From: Flammeovirgaceae bacterium 311 | GTDB lineage: Bacteria; Bacteroidota; Bacteroidia; Cytophagales; Cyclobacteriaceae | DNA: 64,000 bases | Assembly: GCA_000597885.1 (NCBI GenBank) | Contig: CP004371.1 | Coordinates: forward strand, 2,372,501-2,436,500 | Reading direction: 5' to 3' | Part shown: positions 50,920 to 59,889 of the stretch, piece after piece | How the letters are laid out: every line of letters starts with the position of its first letter | How positions within the stretch are numbered: position 1 is the first letter of the stretch | Position numbers and translations under genes: made by a program | Notes under the pieces: generated by a model | Told to the model about the DNA's origin: nothing | The model's database searches: none | Seen by the model: the letters and a program-made list of their open reading frames with translations, nothing else

Positions 50920-53900
50920 GATATCAGAAGTATTTATAAGGAGACCTGTTACCTCTATGGTAATCTCCATTGTATTAGTGCTGGTAGGTTTATTAGCCAT
51001 GATGAACCTGCCGGTTACCCAGTATCCGGATATATCGCCGCCGGTGGTATCGGTATCGGCTAACTATACCGGAGCCGATGCACAAACGGTAGAGCAGACC
51101 GTTGCCACCCCCGTAGAGACCCAGATCAACGGTACGCCGGGCATGGCCTACATTACCTCTACCAACACCAGCACCGGGCAGATGAACATGAGCGTTACCT
51201 TTGAGGTAGGCACCGACATTGAAATTGCCACGCTCGATGTGCAGAACAGGGCCAGCATAGCCCAGCCCAGCCTGCCCGAAGAGGTACGGCGCCTGGGGGT
51301 AACCGTACGGAAAAGGAACCCGAGCATCATGATGGTAATCGGTATTTTCTCCCCGAACGGCACCCACGACACCAAATACCTGGACAACTACACCAACATC
51401 TTTGTGCGCGATGCACTGCTGCGTGTGCAGGGGGTTGGCGACATCAACGCCCTGGGGCAGGACTTCAGCATGCGCATCTGGCTGCAGCCCGACAGGCTGG
51501 CGCAGTACGGCATTAGTGCCGGCGAAATAACCGGCGCTATCCAGGAGCAAAACCTGCAGGTAGCGGCCGGTACCGTTGGTGCCACGCCGCAAAGCCCTGA
51601 TCAGACTTTCCAGTACCCCATAACGGTAACGGGCCGTCTGCAAACACAGGAAGAGTTTGGCGATATCGTGGTGCGCAGCAATCCTGCCGATGGCTCTATT
51701 GTATACCTGCGCGATGTGGCCAGAATTGAGTTCGGCCAGTTTGACTATGGCCGTTCCTCTACCATTAATGGAAATCCATCTGCCATTCTGCTCCTCTACC
51801 AGGCTCCGGGCAGCAATGCCCTGGAAACGGCAGATGGCGTATATGCCGCCCTGGAACAAATGAAAAAGGGTTTTCCGGCCGATGTGGATTATATTGTTTC
51901 CTTCGAAACGGTTTCGGTGGTAGAGGTTTCTATCCGGGAGGTGGTGCAGACACTCTTAGAGGCACTTGCGCTGGTAATCCTGGTGGTGTTCCTGTTCCTG
52001 CAAAGCTGGCGGGCTACCCTAATCCCTATTCTGGCTATACCGGTTTCCATTATCGGTACCTTTATCTTCTTTATTCCGCTGGGCTTTACCATCAACACCC
52101 TTACCCTGTTCGGTTTTGTACTGGCCATTGGTATTGTGGTAGATGATGCCATTGTGGTGGTAGAGGCAGTGCAGCACTATATAGATCACGAGGGCATCTC
52201 AGCGAAAGAAGCTACCCGCAAGGCCATGAAAGATATTACCGCTCCGGTAATTGCCATTGCCCTGATCCTGGCAGCGGTGTTTATTCCGGTTGGTTTTATA
52301 CCGGGTATTGTAGGCCGCCTGTACCAGCAGTTTGCCATCACCATTGCTATTTCTGTTCTTATTTCCGCTTTTGTGGCCTTAACCCTCACGCCAGCCCTTT
52401 GCTCGCTGATGCTAAAGCCCATGAAGGTGAACAAGCAGTCTAAAGGCCTGAATAAGTTCTTCTACAAATTCAATGGCTGGTTTGGCAGAACCACCGACAA
52501 ATACTCCCGCGGGGTAAGAAAAAGCATTAGTGCCACACCGCTGGTACTGGTGCTGCTGGCTTGTATTTATGCCGGTACGGTTGGACTCTTTGCCACCAAA
52601 CCGACAGGCTTTATTCCTACTGAAGACGAAGGCCGTATGTTTATTGCCGCAGAGCTGCCGGAAGGTGCCTCTGCAACCAGAACCCGGGCTCTTCTGGCAG
52701 AAATGGGCGAGATCCTTGCCGATCATCCGGCTGTCAGGACCTATACTGCCATTGGCGGACTGAATGCAATTAACTTCTCTTTTAAGTCAAACAGCGGTAC
52801 TATTTTCCTTCAGCTACAGCCATGGAGCGAGCGCAAGGATCCTGAACTGCAGCTACAGGGCGTGATGGCCTCGCTCAACCAGCGTTTTGCAGCCATCAAA
52901 GAAGCTAACATACGGGTGGTGGCGCCTCCGGCCATTCCGGGCCTGGGGCAATCAGGTGGCTTTAGCTTTATGCTGGAGCAACGCACCGCCGGCGATATCC
53001 GCGAGCTGGAGCAGGTAATGGGCCAATTTCTGGGTGCCGCTAACGAGCGGCCCGAGATTGCCATGGCCTACAGCTTCTTCAACACCCGCACCCCGGGTTA
53101 CCACCTGGAGGTGGATCGTGAAAAAGCAAAAAGGCTGGGCGTAAGTGTTTCAGATGTATATACCACCATGGCTACTTATATGGGCAGCCGCTATGTGAAC
53201 GACTTTACCCGCTACGGCCGTAACTTTAGGGTGGTGGCCCAGGCCGATACCTCCTACCGGATGGATATTGAAAGCCTGCGGCAGTATTACGTGATGAACC
53301 GGCAGGGCGAATCTGTTCCTCTAAGTGCCTTGGTAACCCACCGGGTGGTGGAGAATCCTGCGGTGATCTCGCACTATAACCTGTTCCGCTCGGTAGAAAT
53401 CATGGGCGCTGCCGCGCCAGGCTACAGCAGTGGGCAGGCCCTGCAGGCGCTGCAGGAAGTAGCTGCGCAGGTGCTCCCCGCCAGCTATGGCTACGACTTC
53501 TCAGGCCTAAGCCGCGAAGAGCTATCAGCAGGCGACAGCACCATCTATATTTTCTCGCTGTCGATCATCCTGGTACTGCTGTTGCTGGCAGCTCTGTATG
53601 AAAGCTGGTCGGTGCCGTTCTCCATCCTGTTTGCCATTCCGCTGGGTATGTTCGGGGCCATTCTGGCGCTAACCTTCCTGCCCAAGCTGGATAATAACGT
53701 ATACGCCCAGATTGGTATGATTACCCTAATTGGTCTTGCAGCCAAAAACGCCATCCTGATCGTAGAGTTTGCCAAAGAGCGGGTAGACCGGGGTATGGAG
53801 CTGATCGAAGCCACCATTGAAGCCGTTATCCTGCGCCTGCGCCCCATCATCATGACCTCCATGGCCTTCATCCTGGGTGTGGTGCCGCTGGTACTGGCCT

Positions 53901-54118
53901 CCGGAGCAGGTGCCGTATCCCGCCAGACCATTGGCTGGGTGGTAATCGGTGGTATGCTCGCCGCTACCTTCCTGGCCATCTTTGTGGTGCCGGTATTGTT
54001 TGTGGTGATCACCCGCCTGGCCTACGGCAAAAGGGGACTTGCCGAACTGCAGGCAAAGGGAAATAACGGGCCAGATATAGACGAAGGCGGCGATCCTTAC
54101 TATGTAAACAAACACTGA
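50918..54118 (+). CDS. RND family efflux permease, HAE1 type (pump 2)
   Basis: 1066 residues, twelve membrane segments and two periplasmic loops. The opening MISEVFIRRPVTSMVISIVLVLVG and TQYPDISPPVVSVSANYTGA are classic for HAE1/AcrB permeases. TM4 has the double aspartate of the proton relay in GIVVDDAIVVVEAVQ; TM10 has LIGLAAKNAILIVEFAK with the matching lysine. The periplasmic porter region shows the FIPTEDEGRMFI block. It should export drugs or bile-salt-like amphiphiles, in analogy with AcrB, though nothing here gives the substrate. It is the last gene of the operon, with a terminator at 54187-54220. Confidence 0.96.
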   Translation: MISEVFIRRPVTSMVISIVLVLVGLLAMMNLPVTQYPDISPPVVSVSANYTGADAQTVEQTVATPVETQINGTPGMAYITSTNTSTGQMNMSVTFEVGTDIEIATLDVQNRASIAQPSLPEEVRRLGVTVRKRNPSIMMVIGIFSPNGTHDTKYLDNYTNIFVRDALLRVQGVGDINALGQDFSMRIWLQPDRLAQYGISAGEITGAIQEQNLQVAAGTVGATPQSPDQTFQYPITVTGRLQTQEEFGDIVVRSNPADGSIVYLRDVARIEFGQFDYGRSSTINGNPSAILLLYQAPGSNALETADGVYAALEQMKKGFPADVDYIVSFETVSVVEVSIREVVQTLLEALALVILVVFLFLQSWRATLIPILAIPVSIIGTFIFFIPLGFTINTLTLFGFVLAIGIVVDDAIVVVEAVQHYIDHEGISAKEATRKAMKDITAPVIAIALILAAVFIPVGFIPGIVGRLYQQFAITIAISVLISAFVALTLTPALCSLMLKPMKVNKQSKGLNKFFYKFNGWFGRTTDKYSRGVRKSISATPLVLVLLACIYAGTVGLFATKPTGFIPTEDEGRMFIAAELPEGASATRTRALLAEMGEILADHPAVRTYTAIGGLNAINFSFKSNSGTIFLQLQPWSERKDPELQLQGVMASLNQRFAAIKEANIRVVAPPAIPGLGQSGGFSFMLEQRTAGDIRELEQVMGQFLGAANERPEIAMAYSFFNTRTPGYHLEVDREKAKRLGVSVSDVYTTMATYMGSRYVNDFTRYGRNFRVVAQADTSYRMDIESLRQYYVMNRQGESVPLSALVTHRVVENPAVISHYNLFRSVEIMGAAAPGYSSGQALQALQEVAAQVLPASYGYDFSGLSREELSAGDSTIYIFSLSIILVLLLLAALYESWSVPFSILFAIPLGMFGAILALTFLPKLDNNVYAQIGMITLIGLAAKNAILIVEFAKERVDRGMELIEATIEAVILRLRPIIMTSMAFILGVVPLVLASGAGAVSRQTIGWVVIGGMLAATFLAIFVVPVLFVVITRLAYGKRGLAELQAKGNNGPDIDEGGDPYYVNKH

Positions 54119-54186
54119 TAGCAGTGTTATGAACACTAAATTAATCGGGTACCAAACACCTGATGCTTTACAGAAACAATTTAGTG

Positions 54187-54220
54187 AGACCTGGCTATAT
54201 ATGGTAGCCAGGTCTTTTAT
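54187..54220 (+). terminator. Rho-independent terminator of pump 2 operon
   Basis: A 10-bp stem (GACCTGGCTA / TAGCCAGGTC) with a 7-nt loop runs into TTTTAT, about 70 bp past the permease stop. Confidence 0.88.
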
Positions 54221-54258
54221 ATAAGTGCTGGCGGCAAAACCCCGGTTTGCATATCAAC

Positions 54259-54741
54259 ATGAAAAAGAACCTTAACAACATCATCAGGGGGCTGGCAGTT
54301 TACCAGATTTTTGGCGGTATACTGGGTATCGGTCTGGCCATACGCATCATTCCACAGCTAAACAACCTGACTACCCTAAGCTACCTGCTGATCTTTCTGA
54401 CTGCTGCATTCTATGTATACTCCATCATCGCCGGCGCTGTACTGCTACAGCACCCCAAGCGTGGCCTTACCTTATCGCTGATCAACCAGGCCTTGCAGGT
54501 GCTAAGCATTGCCATAGGCACCTTTGCCTACAACTACGTAGCAGGCTTTAAGCTTGGCTTAGGCATTGATTTCATCCCCGCCTGGCAGTTCAATTTAAAC
54601 CTCTCCCTCTCCTCCTTTCAGCTCATCCTGAATGCTGAAACAGGCAGGGTATTCATCGGCATTAATTTTCTGGCCCTGGCGCTGGTGTATTTGATTGAAA
54701 GGTTAAGGGAGGAGGTTGGTTCCATTAATAAGGGGGATTAG
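54259..54741 (+). CDS. Four-span membrane protein of unknown function, 160 aa
   Basis: Begins at the ATG at 54259 (MKKNLNNIIRGLAVYQIFGG); a TTG twelve bases earlier is in frame but less likely. Hydrophobic segments lie at about 15-30, 43-64, 73-92 and 135-152, with an extracytoplasmic loop (KLGLGIDFIPAWQFNLNLSLSS). I recognise no family. It follows the terminator of pump 2 and precedes the REP/RAYT region, so it is an isolated gene. Coding is supported by clean membrane segments and a normal start. Confidence 0.7.
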   Translation: MKKNLNNIIRGLAVYQIFGGILGIGLAIRIIPQLNNLTTLSYLLIFLTAAFYVYSIIAGAVLLQHPKRGLTLSLINQALQVLSIAIGTFAYNYVAGFKLGLGIDFIPAWQFNLNLSLSSFQLILNAETGRVFIGINFLALALVYLIERLREEVGSINKGD

Positions 54742-54754
54742 ATTAAGTCTGGCG

Positions 54755-54788
54755 GCCTCTGTAGCGTCGATGCATGCATCGACGTGGT
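54755..54788. repeat. REP palindrome, short form, copy outside the RAYT gene
   Basis: A 34-nt sequence containing a perfect 20-bp palindrome (CGTCGATGCATGCATCGACG, 54765-54784), flanked by GCCTCTGTAG and TGGT. It is identical, in opposite orientation, to the segment at 55255-55288 inside the transposase gene. Confidence 0.92.
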
Positions 54789-54880
54789 AGATGTTAACAG
54801 CGACCACATTCATCTCCAACCAAAGGCTCTAATCTCCATCGATTATTTCTTGATCATAATAACCTGCGTTTCATTCCGCC

Positions 54881-54924
54881 ACCACGTCGATCCATACATC
54901 GAAGCCGGGACGCGTAGTCTACAG
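54881..54924. repeat. REP palindrome, long form, left copy flanking RAYT gene
   Basis: A 44-nt sequence beginning ACCACGTCGAT and ending GTCTACAG, with an extra AAGCCGGGACGCGTAGT relative to the short form. It matches the right copy (55548-55591) in opposite orientation at 40 of 44 positions. Confidence 0.9.
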
Positions 54925-54971
54925 AGGTCTGCAGTGAATAACAATCTGCTCATTTTCATATTTAATTCAAT

Positions 54972-55529
54972 ATGTCCAGGTATGAGAAATATAGCCAAAA
55001 TCCCCGGCGCCTGCAGGGGTTTGATTATAGATCTGAAGGACTATATTTTATTACCATCTGCACTAAAGATCGCTTACCATATTTTGGCAAGGTAGAGTCA
55101 GGTGAAATGATATTATCTGTAGAAGGTCAGGTTGTGCAGGATTGTTGGACTAGAATTTCAGATCATTTCCCCAAAGTATTTTTAGGAGAATTTGTGGTAA
55201 TGCCGAATCATATGCATGGACTTATAGGAATAGAAAGGTCAGAGCCATCACTCCACCACGTCGATGCATGCATCGACGCTACAGAGGCAGCTGCAGATAA
55301 AAACCGGTTGATGGCCCATCGATCACCAAAGGCTGGATCTGTTTCCAGAATCATAGGATCTTTCAAATCTGCCAGCACTAATAAAATCAGAGCCTTGGGC
55401 ACAACAGATTTTAACTGGCAGCCCAGATTCCACGACCGCATTACCAGAAATCAGCAGGAGCTGGAAAAAATTGAAAATTACATCATCACCAATCCTATAA
55501 AATGGACTGACGACAGATTTCACATCTAA
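54972..55529 (+). CDS. REP-associated tyrosine transposase (RAYT, Y1/HUH family)
   Basis: 185 residues. The HUH active site is PNHMHG with His80 and His82, and the catalytic tyrosine is Tyr170 in the ENYIITNP block. RFHDRITRNQQELEKI and FKSASTNKIR are typical of RAYT proteins, which are single-copy relatives of IS200/IS605 TnpA that process REP palindromes. Residues 95-106 (HHVDACIDATEA) are encoded by a REP-like palindrome identical, over 34 nt, to the copy at 54755-54788. The gene is flanked by inverted long REPs at 54881-54924 and 55548-55591. The ATG at 54972 is preceded by an AT-rich stretch with no obvious promoter. The transposition activity is inferred from the family. Confidence 0.92.
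   Translation: MSRYEKYSQNPRRLQGFDYRSEGLYFITICTKDRLPYFGKVESGEMILSVEGQVVQDCWTRISDHFPKVFLGEFVVMPNHMHGLIGIERSEPSLHHVDACIDATEAAADKNRLMAHRSPKAGSVSRIIGSFKSASTNKIRALGTTDFNWQPRFHDRITRNQQELEKIENYIITNPIKWTDDRFHI
55255..55288. repeat. REP palindrome, short form, inside the RAYT coding sequence
   Basis: The same 34-nt sequence as at 54755-54788, inverted. It covers codons 95-106 of the transposase gene and holds the same perfect 20-bp palindrome at 55259-55278. Confidence 0.93.
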
Positions 55530-55547
55530 CGTGTCTATGCCATACTA

Positions 55548-55591
55548 CTGTAGACTACGCGTCCCGGCTTAGATGCACGCATCGACGTGGT
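55548..55591. repeat. REP palindrome, long form, right copy flanking RAYT gene
   Basis: Inverted copy of 54881-54924 (40/44 identical). It ends in ACGTGGT, mirroring the ACCACGT start of the left copy. Together they delimit an element of roughly 710 bp. Confidence 0.9.
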
Positions 55592-55664
55592 AGCACACAC
55601 CTCCAGCCTAAATTATCTCCTACCATACATCGCTTCCGCCACCTTACCCATATCCAACCCACAA

Positions 55665-55696
55665 AAAAGCCCTCTCCTAAACAGGAAAGGGCTTTT
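55665..55696 (-). terminator. Rho-independent terminator of pump 3 operon
   Basis: AAAAGCCCTxTCC pairs with GGAxAGGGCTTTT around a 6-nt loop, and on the minus strand it runs into TTTTTTG. It lies just after the stop of the pump 3 permease gene. Confidence 0.85.
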
Positions 55697-55721
55697 GATA
55701 TGAACACTATGAGAAACAAAA

Positions 55722-58700
55722 TCAGGCCAAAGCAGGTACCAGCTTGCTGGCTGTCTTCTTCTCCTCCTCCAGTTCCACCTTAGGCGGTATCAGTTTATAC
55801 ACCACCGGCGTAACGATGCGCGAGAGCAGCGTTGAGCTGATCAGGCCGCCGATCAGCACAATCGCCAGGGGTGAGATGAGGGGATTGCTGGAGATGGCGA
55901 TGGGGATCAGGCCGCCGATGGCCGTCATGGAGGTGAGGATGATGGGCAGGAAGCGTACTTCACCGGCCTCACGGATGGCCTCTTCCAGTCCTCTTCCCTC
56001 CTGCCGCAGCTGGTTGGTGAAATCTACCAGCAGAATGGAGTTCTTTACCTCTATCCCCGCCAGGGCAATCAGGCCAATAATGGCGACGAAAGACAGGGTA
56101 TTGCCAGTGAGCCAGAGAGCCAGCACGGCACCTACTACGCCCAGCGGAATTACCGACAGCACAATCAGCGTACTCTTGAAGGTTTTGAACTCCAGCACCA
56201 GCACGGCTATGAACATGAAAACCGTTACCAGCACCACACTGCCAAAGCCCCCGAATGACTCCTGCCTGGACTCTATTTCCCCGCCCATGGTGTAGCTGTA
56301 GCCTTCCGGCAGTGGCATGGCATCCATCTGCTCAATCACATTGTCCAGCACGCGGTCCAGCAAAAAATCTTTCTGCACAAAGGCCGATACGGTTACCATG
56401 CGGTGCTTATCCTGGTGGTCGATGGTGACCGGTGAGGACTCCAGCTTCAGGTCTGCAATCTGCCTGAGGGGAATGGCGGTACCCTGCTGGTTGTTCACGA
56501 ACAGGTGATCGAATGCTGAAAGCGATGCCCGCTCCTCCTTTGGAGTGGTGATGAGTACCGTACGGTCTTCGCCATCACTATCAGAATAAGTACCCATCGG
56601 AATACCGGCTATGGCCAGGCGTACCGTGCGTGCCACCTCTGCAGCGTTTACTCCCAGCATACGTGCTTTTTCCTTGTTGACGTCTACCTTCAGGTCAGAT
56701 TTCAGGTTGGTCACCGGATTTTTTACATACATGGTGCCCTGGGTATTCTTCAACAGTTGCTCTACCCTGGCGGCTTGTGCGCGCAGGGTATCCAGGTTAT
56801 TGCCCTGCAGGCGCACTTCTATGGGAGCCGTCATGGGCGGCCCCTGCTCAAAGTTTTTCACCTCTATCCTGGCACCTGCATAATTATTCAACCGCTGGCG
56901 CAGGGCTTCAGTGATCTCCAGCTTGCGGGGCAGACTTACATCCTCCTGCAGCTGCACAAAGATCTGGGCAAAGTCGGTGCGCTCGTTTTCCTGAATCACA
57001 TTGTAGTAGATGCGCGGATTGCCCTTGCCTACGTTGGTGGCATAGTACTTCACCTCCGGTATTTGGGCCAGCTCCTTTTCCACCTCTTTGGCCACCTGGT
57101 TTGTATAGCTGATATTGGTTTGAAGCGGGGTTACCACATCTACCAGAAACTGCGGCTTTTCAGAAGTTGGGAAAAGGCTGAAGCCAATAACCGGGAATAG
57201 CATCAGGGAACCACCAAAAACGGCGGCAGCAATAAGCACCGTTACCACCGGGCGCTTCAGGGCACGATCCAGAATGGGCGCATAGCTGCCATGAATCAGC
57301 TTTTGCATGGCACGCATGAACATATTACCCTCTGGATGGCCGGCATGCTCTTTTAGGATGCGGCTTGAGAGGAACGGAATAATGGTGAGCGATACCAGCA
57401 TGGAGGCAAATACAGCACTGATCACTGCCATGGGCAGGCTGCGGATAAAATCTCCGGCACCCTCGGGCATAAATACCAGTGGCATAAAGGCGATGATCAG
57501 GGTAGCCGTACAGCCTACCACGGCCAGACCAATCTGCTTCGTGGCCAGGATAGCGGCATTCAGGCGGCTGTGGCCTTCCCGCAGCCAGCGCTCTATGTTT
57601 TCTACCACCACAATGCTGTCATCTACGAGCAGGCCCAGGGCCACCACCAGGCCCACTATGCTTAGCTGGTTCAGGTTAAAGCCCATTACATTTAGCATCA
57701 CCAGGCCAATGGCCAGGGAAAGTGGTATGGAGATCATCACGATCAAGGCTGCCCGTCCGCCCAGGGGTAGCAGCGTAATGGATACCAGCAGAATGGCAAT
57801 GGCAAAATCAATACCCAGGCTGCCCAGGCGACGGTTCACATTATCGGCCTGGTCGAAATTCTGCACCAGCTCTATATTGCCAGGCAGTGTTTTGGCAAAG
57901 GCTTCCAGTATATGCTTATACTGCTCCTGCACCTGCGAAATATTGTTGCCTGATTTTTGTGCAGCCGTTATAAACACAGCACGGTGTCCGTTGAGGCGTG
58001 TAATATGTTTATCCTCCTCATGATCGTAGTGCACATCGGCCACATCCTTCAGGAGGATGTTTTTACCGCCGCCGGAGTAGACAACGGTATTGGCAATCTC
58101 CTCCAGCGATTTATAATTACCGCCGGTTTTGATGTTGAACGACTTGCTGCCAGCTTCTACACTACCACCCGGAATGTTGGTCATTTCGCTCTGCACGCTG
58201 CCCAGCACTGCATTCAGGGGGATGCGCAGATTGGCAAGCTTTTCCAGCCGCAGGTCCACACGCACGATTTCTTCGGGCAGGCCCCAGATGTCTACATCCT
58301 TCAGGGCCTGCACTTTCTCCAGCTCCTTCTGCAGGGCTTCTGCCTGGAGCCTCATGCTTTGGCGGGAGGCATTTTCAGAGATCAGCCCCAGCTGCAGAAT
58401 ATTCACATCTGCAGGCCTTACCTTTTTCACATCAATGCTGTAGATATCTTTGGGCAGCTCCTGGCGCATGCTGTTTACCTCCCGGATCAGCTCCTGGTAC
58501 TTTTCATCCACATTACTTTCGTACTTGTAGAATACTGATATCACAGCCACCCCATCGTTAATGGTGCTTTTCACTTTCTTGATATCCTCAAACTCGGTAA
58601 TGCGCTTTTCCAGCGGGTCTACCACCAGCTCTTCCATATCCTGCGGACTGGTGCCGGGATAGATGATCACAACGGGAAACTGGGGTGCTTCCATTTCTGG

Positions 58701-58811
58701 ATCTTCGCTCCGCGACATGGTAAGCAGCGTAGTTACTCCCAACGCCACGATCATCAGGAAAATAACGAGCGTAAACTGGTAATTTTTAACGGCGTATTCT
58801 GATATTTTCAT
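55722..58811 (-). CDS. RND family efflux permease (pump 3)
   Basis: 1029 residues, twelve membrane segments and two periplasmic loops. The opening MKISEYAVKNYQFTLVIFLMIVALG and SEDPEMEAPQFPVVIIYPGTSPQDMEEL mark the MexK/VmeK-like branch of RND permeases. TM4 keeps the acidic pair in GLLVDDSIVVVENIE, and TM10 has VEVKNSILLVDFTNQLRQEGR with the lysine. The last residues (ELEEEKKTASKLVPALA) are a basic/acidic tail. It is the last gene of an operon with adaptor and outer channel upstream, followed by a terminator. Substrate unknown; the local TetR should set its expression. Confidence 0.95.
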   Translation of the reverse strand: MKISEYAVKNYQFTLVIFLMIVALGVTTLLTMSRSEDPEMEAPQFPVVIIYPGTSPQDMEELVVDPLEKRITEFEDIKKVKSTINDGVAVISVFYKYESNVDEKYQELIREVNSMRQELPKDIYSIDVKKVRPADVNILQLGLISENASRQSMRLQAEALQKELEKVQALKDVDIWGLPEEIVRVDLRLEKLANLRIPLNAVLGSVQSEMTNIPGGSVEAGSKSFNIKTGGNYKSLEEIANTVVYSGGGKNILLKDVADVHYDHEEDKHITRLNGHRAVFITAAQKSGNNISQVQEQYKHILEAFAKTLPGNIELVQNFDQADNVNRRLGSLGIDFAIAILLVSITLLPLGGRAALIVMISIPLSLAIGLVMLNVMGFNLNQLSIVGLVVALGLLVDDSIVVVENIERWLREGHSRLNAAILATKQIGLAVVGCTATLIIAFMPLVFMPEGAGDFIRSLPMAVISAVFASMLVSLTIIPFLSSRILKEHAGHPEGNMFMRAMQKLIHGSYAPILDRALKRPVVTVLIAAAVFGGSLMLFPVIGFSLFPTSEKPQFLVDVVTPLQTNISYTNQVAKEVEKELAQIPEVKYYATNVGKGNPRIYYNVIQENERTDFAQIFVQLQEDVSLPRKLEITEALRQRLNNYAGARIEVKNFEQGPPMTAPIEVRLQGNNLDTLRAQAARVEQLLKNTQGTMYVKNPVTNLKSDLKVDVNKEKARMLGVNAAEVARTVRLAIAGIPMGTYSDSDGEDRTVLITTPKEERASLSAFDHLFVNNQQGTAIPLRQIADLKLESSPVTIDHQDKHRMVTVSAFVQKDFLLDRVLDNVIEQMDAMPLPEGYSYTMGGEIESRQESFGGFGSVVLVTVFMFIAVLVLEFKTFKSTLIVLSVIPLGVVGAVLALWLTGNTLSFVAIIGLIALAGIEVKNSILLVDFTNQLRQEGRGLEEAIREAGEVRFLPIILTSMTAIGGLIPIAISSNPLISPLAIVLIGGLISSTLLSRIVTPVVYKLIPPKVELEEEKKTASKLVPALA

Positions 58812-58819
58812 GATGGCAA

Positions 58820-59878
58820 TTATTTCACAATTGTAATGGTAGAATTATCGGTAAGATAGGCACTGCCCCTGGTGATGAGCCCTCCGCCCCCTTCCAGTCC
58901 GCTGCTGATGTACACCCACTTATTATCCAGTGAAGCAATGGTAACGGGTACTTTTTTGGCCGTTTTGTTATCGGCAGTTACAAACACAAATCCTTTATTG
59001 GCATTGCCATCCAGCAGGGCCTCGTGGGGAATACTCCAGACCCTTGCCTTTCTGGAAGGGGTGATGGTGGCCGTACCGAACAAGCCCGAAGCAAGTGACT
59101 GTCCCTCTTTGGTCTCTACCTGGAGTTCTATGGTGAAGACGCCTGTTTGAGGATCGGCTCCCTCTGACTTGCGCACCACTTTAGCACTTAGCGGCTTTTC
59201 GGGAGCGGCATCTGTGAGAATAGTTGCAGCATCGCCCAGCTCCAGCCCTGACCATTCCTTGTCGCTCACACCAACCTTAAATACCCAGCTGGATTTGCCG
59301 GCACCATTGGTGCGCAAAACAGGCGCACCCGAACTAACCACCTGACCGTCGTTCACCCATTTCTTCAGCACATAACCCCCGGCTGCAGCGCGTATTTCTG
59401 CAGAACCCTGGTTAAAGCGGGCAGCCGTGAGCTGCTGCCGGGCTATGGATAAGGCTGTCTGGGCATTCTGATACTGCTCCAGGGTAGCAACACTGTCTTT
59501 ATAAAGATTTTCTGCCCGGGCAAAGTCACGTTCGGCTTTTTCAAGCCCCAGCTCGGCCTGCTTTACCCCGGCATTAATTTCGGTAAGGTCCAGTGTGGCC
59601 AGCAGCTGTCCTTTTTTTACATAATCGCCCTCTTTCACCAGCACACGGCTTACCACGCCACCAGTTTTGAAGGATAAGGTGGTTTCATCATCGGTGGTAA
59701 ACTGACCGGATACCACAACAGGCTGTATGATCTCCTGTTGCTGAATGGCTGTTACGGTTACAGGAATAGGCGAATTGGCAGCTGGTATGGGCGTACTACT
59801 CTCGGCACTGCCACAGGCTTGCAGCAGTACTGCAACTACAGCCAGGGCAAGGATTGGTTTTAGAGATTGTATGTTCAT
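58820..59878 (-). CDS. RND efflux periplasmic adaptor lipoprotein (pump 3)
   Basis: 352 residues. A lipobox LLQAC is at about 18-22. HlyD-type half-lipoyl SFKTGGVVSRVLVKEGDYVKKGQ and AAAGGYVLKKWVNDGQVVSSGAPV, separated by a helical hairpin with GLEKAERDFARAENLYKD, then the barrel region (FKVGVSDKEWSGLELGD) and a terminal part ending TDNSTITIVK. It is shorter than the pump 2 adaptor. The permease gene begins 8 bp downstream and the outer-channel gene ends 11 bp upstream, so the three are one transcript. Confidence 0.94.
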   Translation of the reverse strand: MNIQSLKPILALAVVAVLLQACGSAESSTPIPAANSPIPVTVTAIQQQEIIQPVVVSGQFTTDDETTLSFKTGGVVSRVLVKEGDYVKKGQLLATLDLTEINAGVKQAELGLEKAERDFARAENLYKDSVATLEQYQNAQTALSIARQQLTAARFNQGSAEIRAAAGGYVLKKWVNDGQVVSSGAPVLRTNGAGKSSWVFKVGVSDKEWSGLELGDAATILTDAAPEKPLSAKVVRKSEGADPQTGVFTIELQVETKEGQSLASGLFGTATITPSRKARVWSIPHEALLDGNANKGFVFVTADNKTAKKVPVTIASLDNKWVYISSGLEGGGGLITRGSAYLTDNSTITIVK

Positions 59879-59889
59879 TGCTAATAAGG

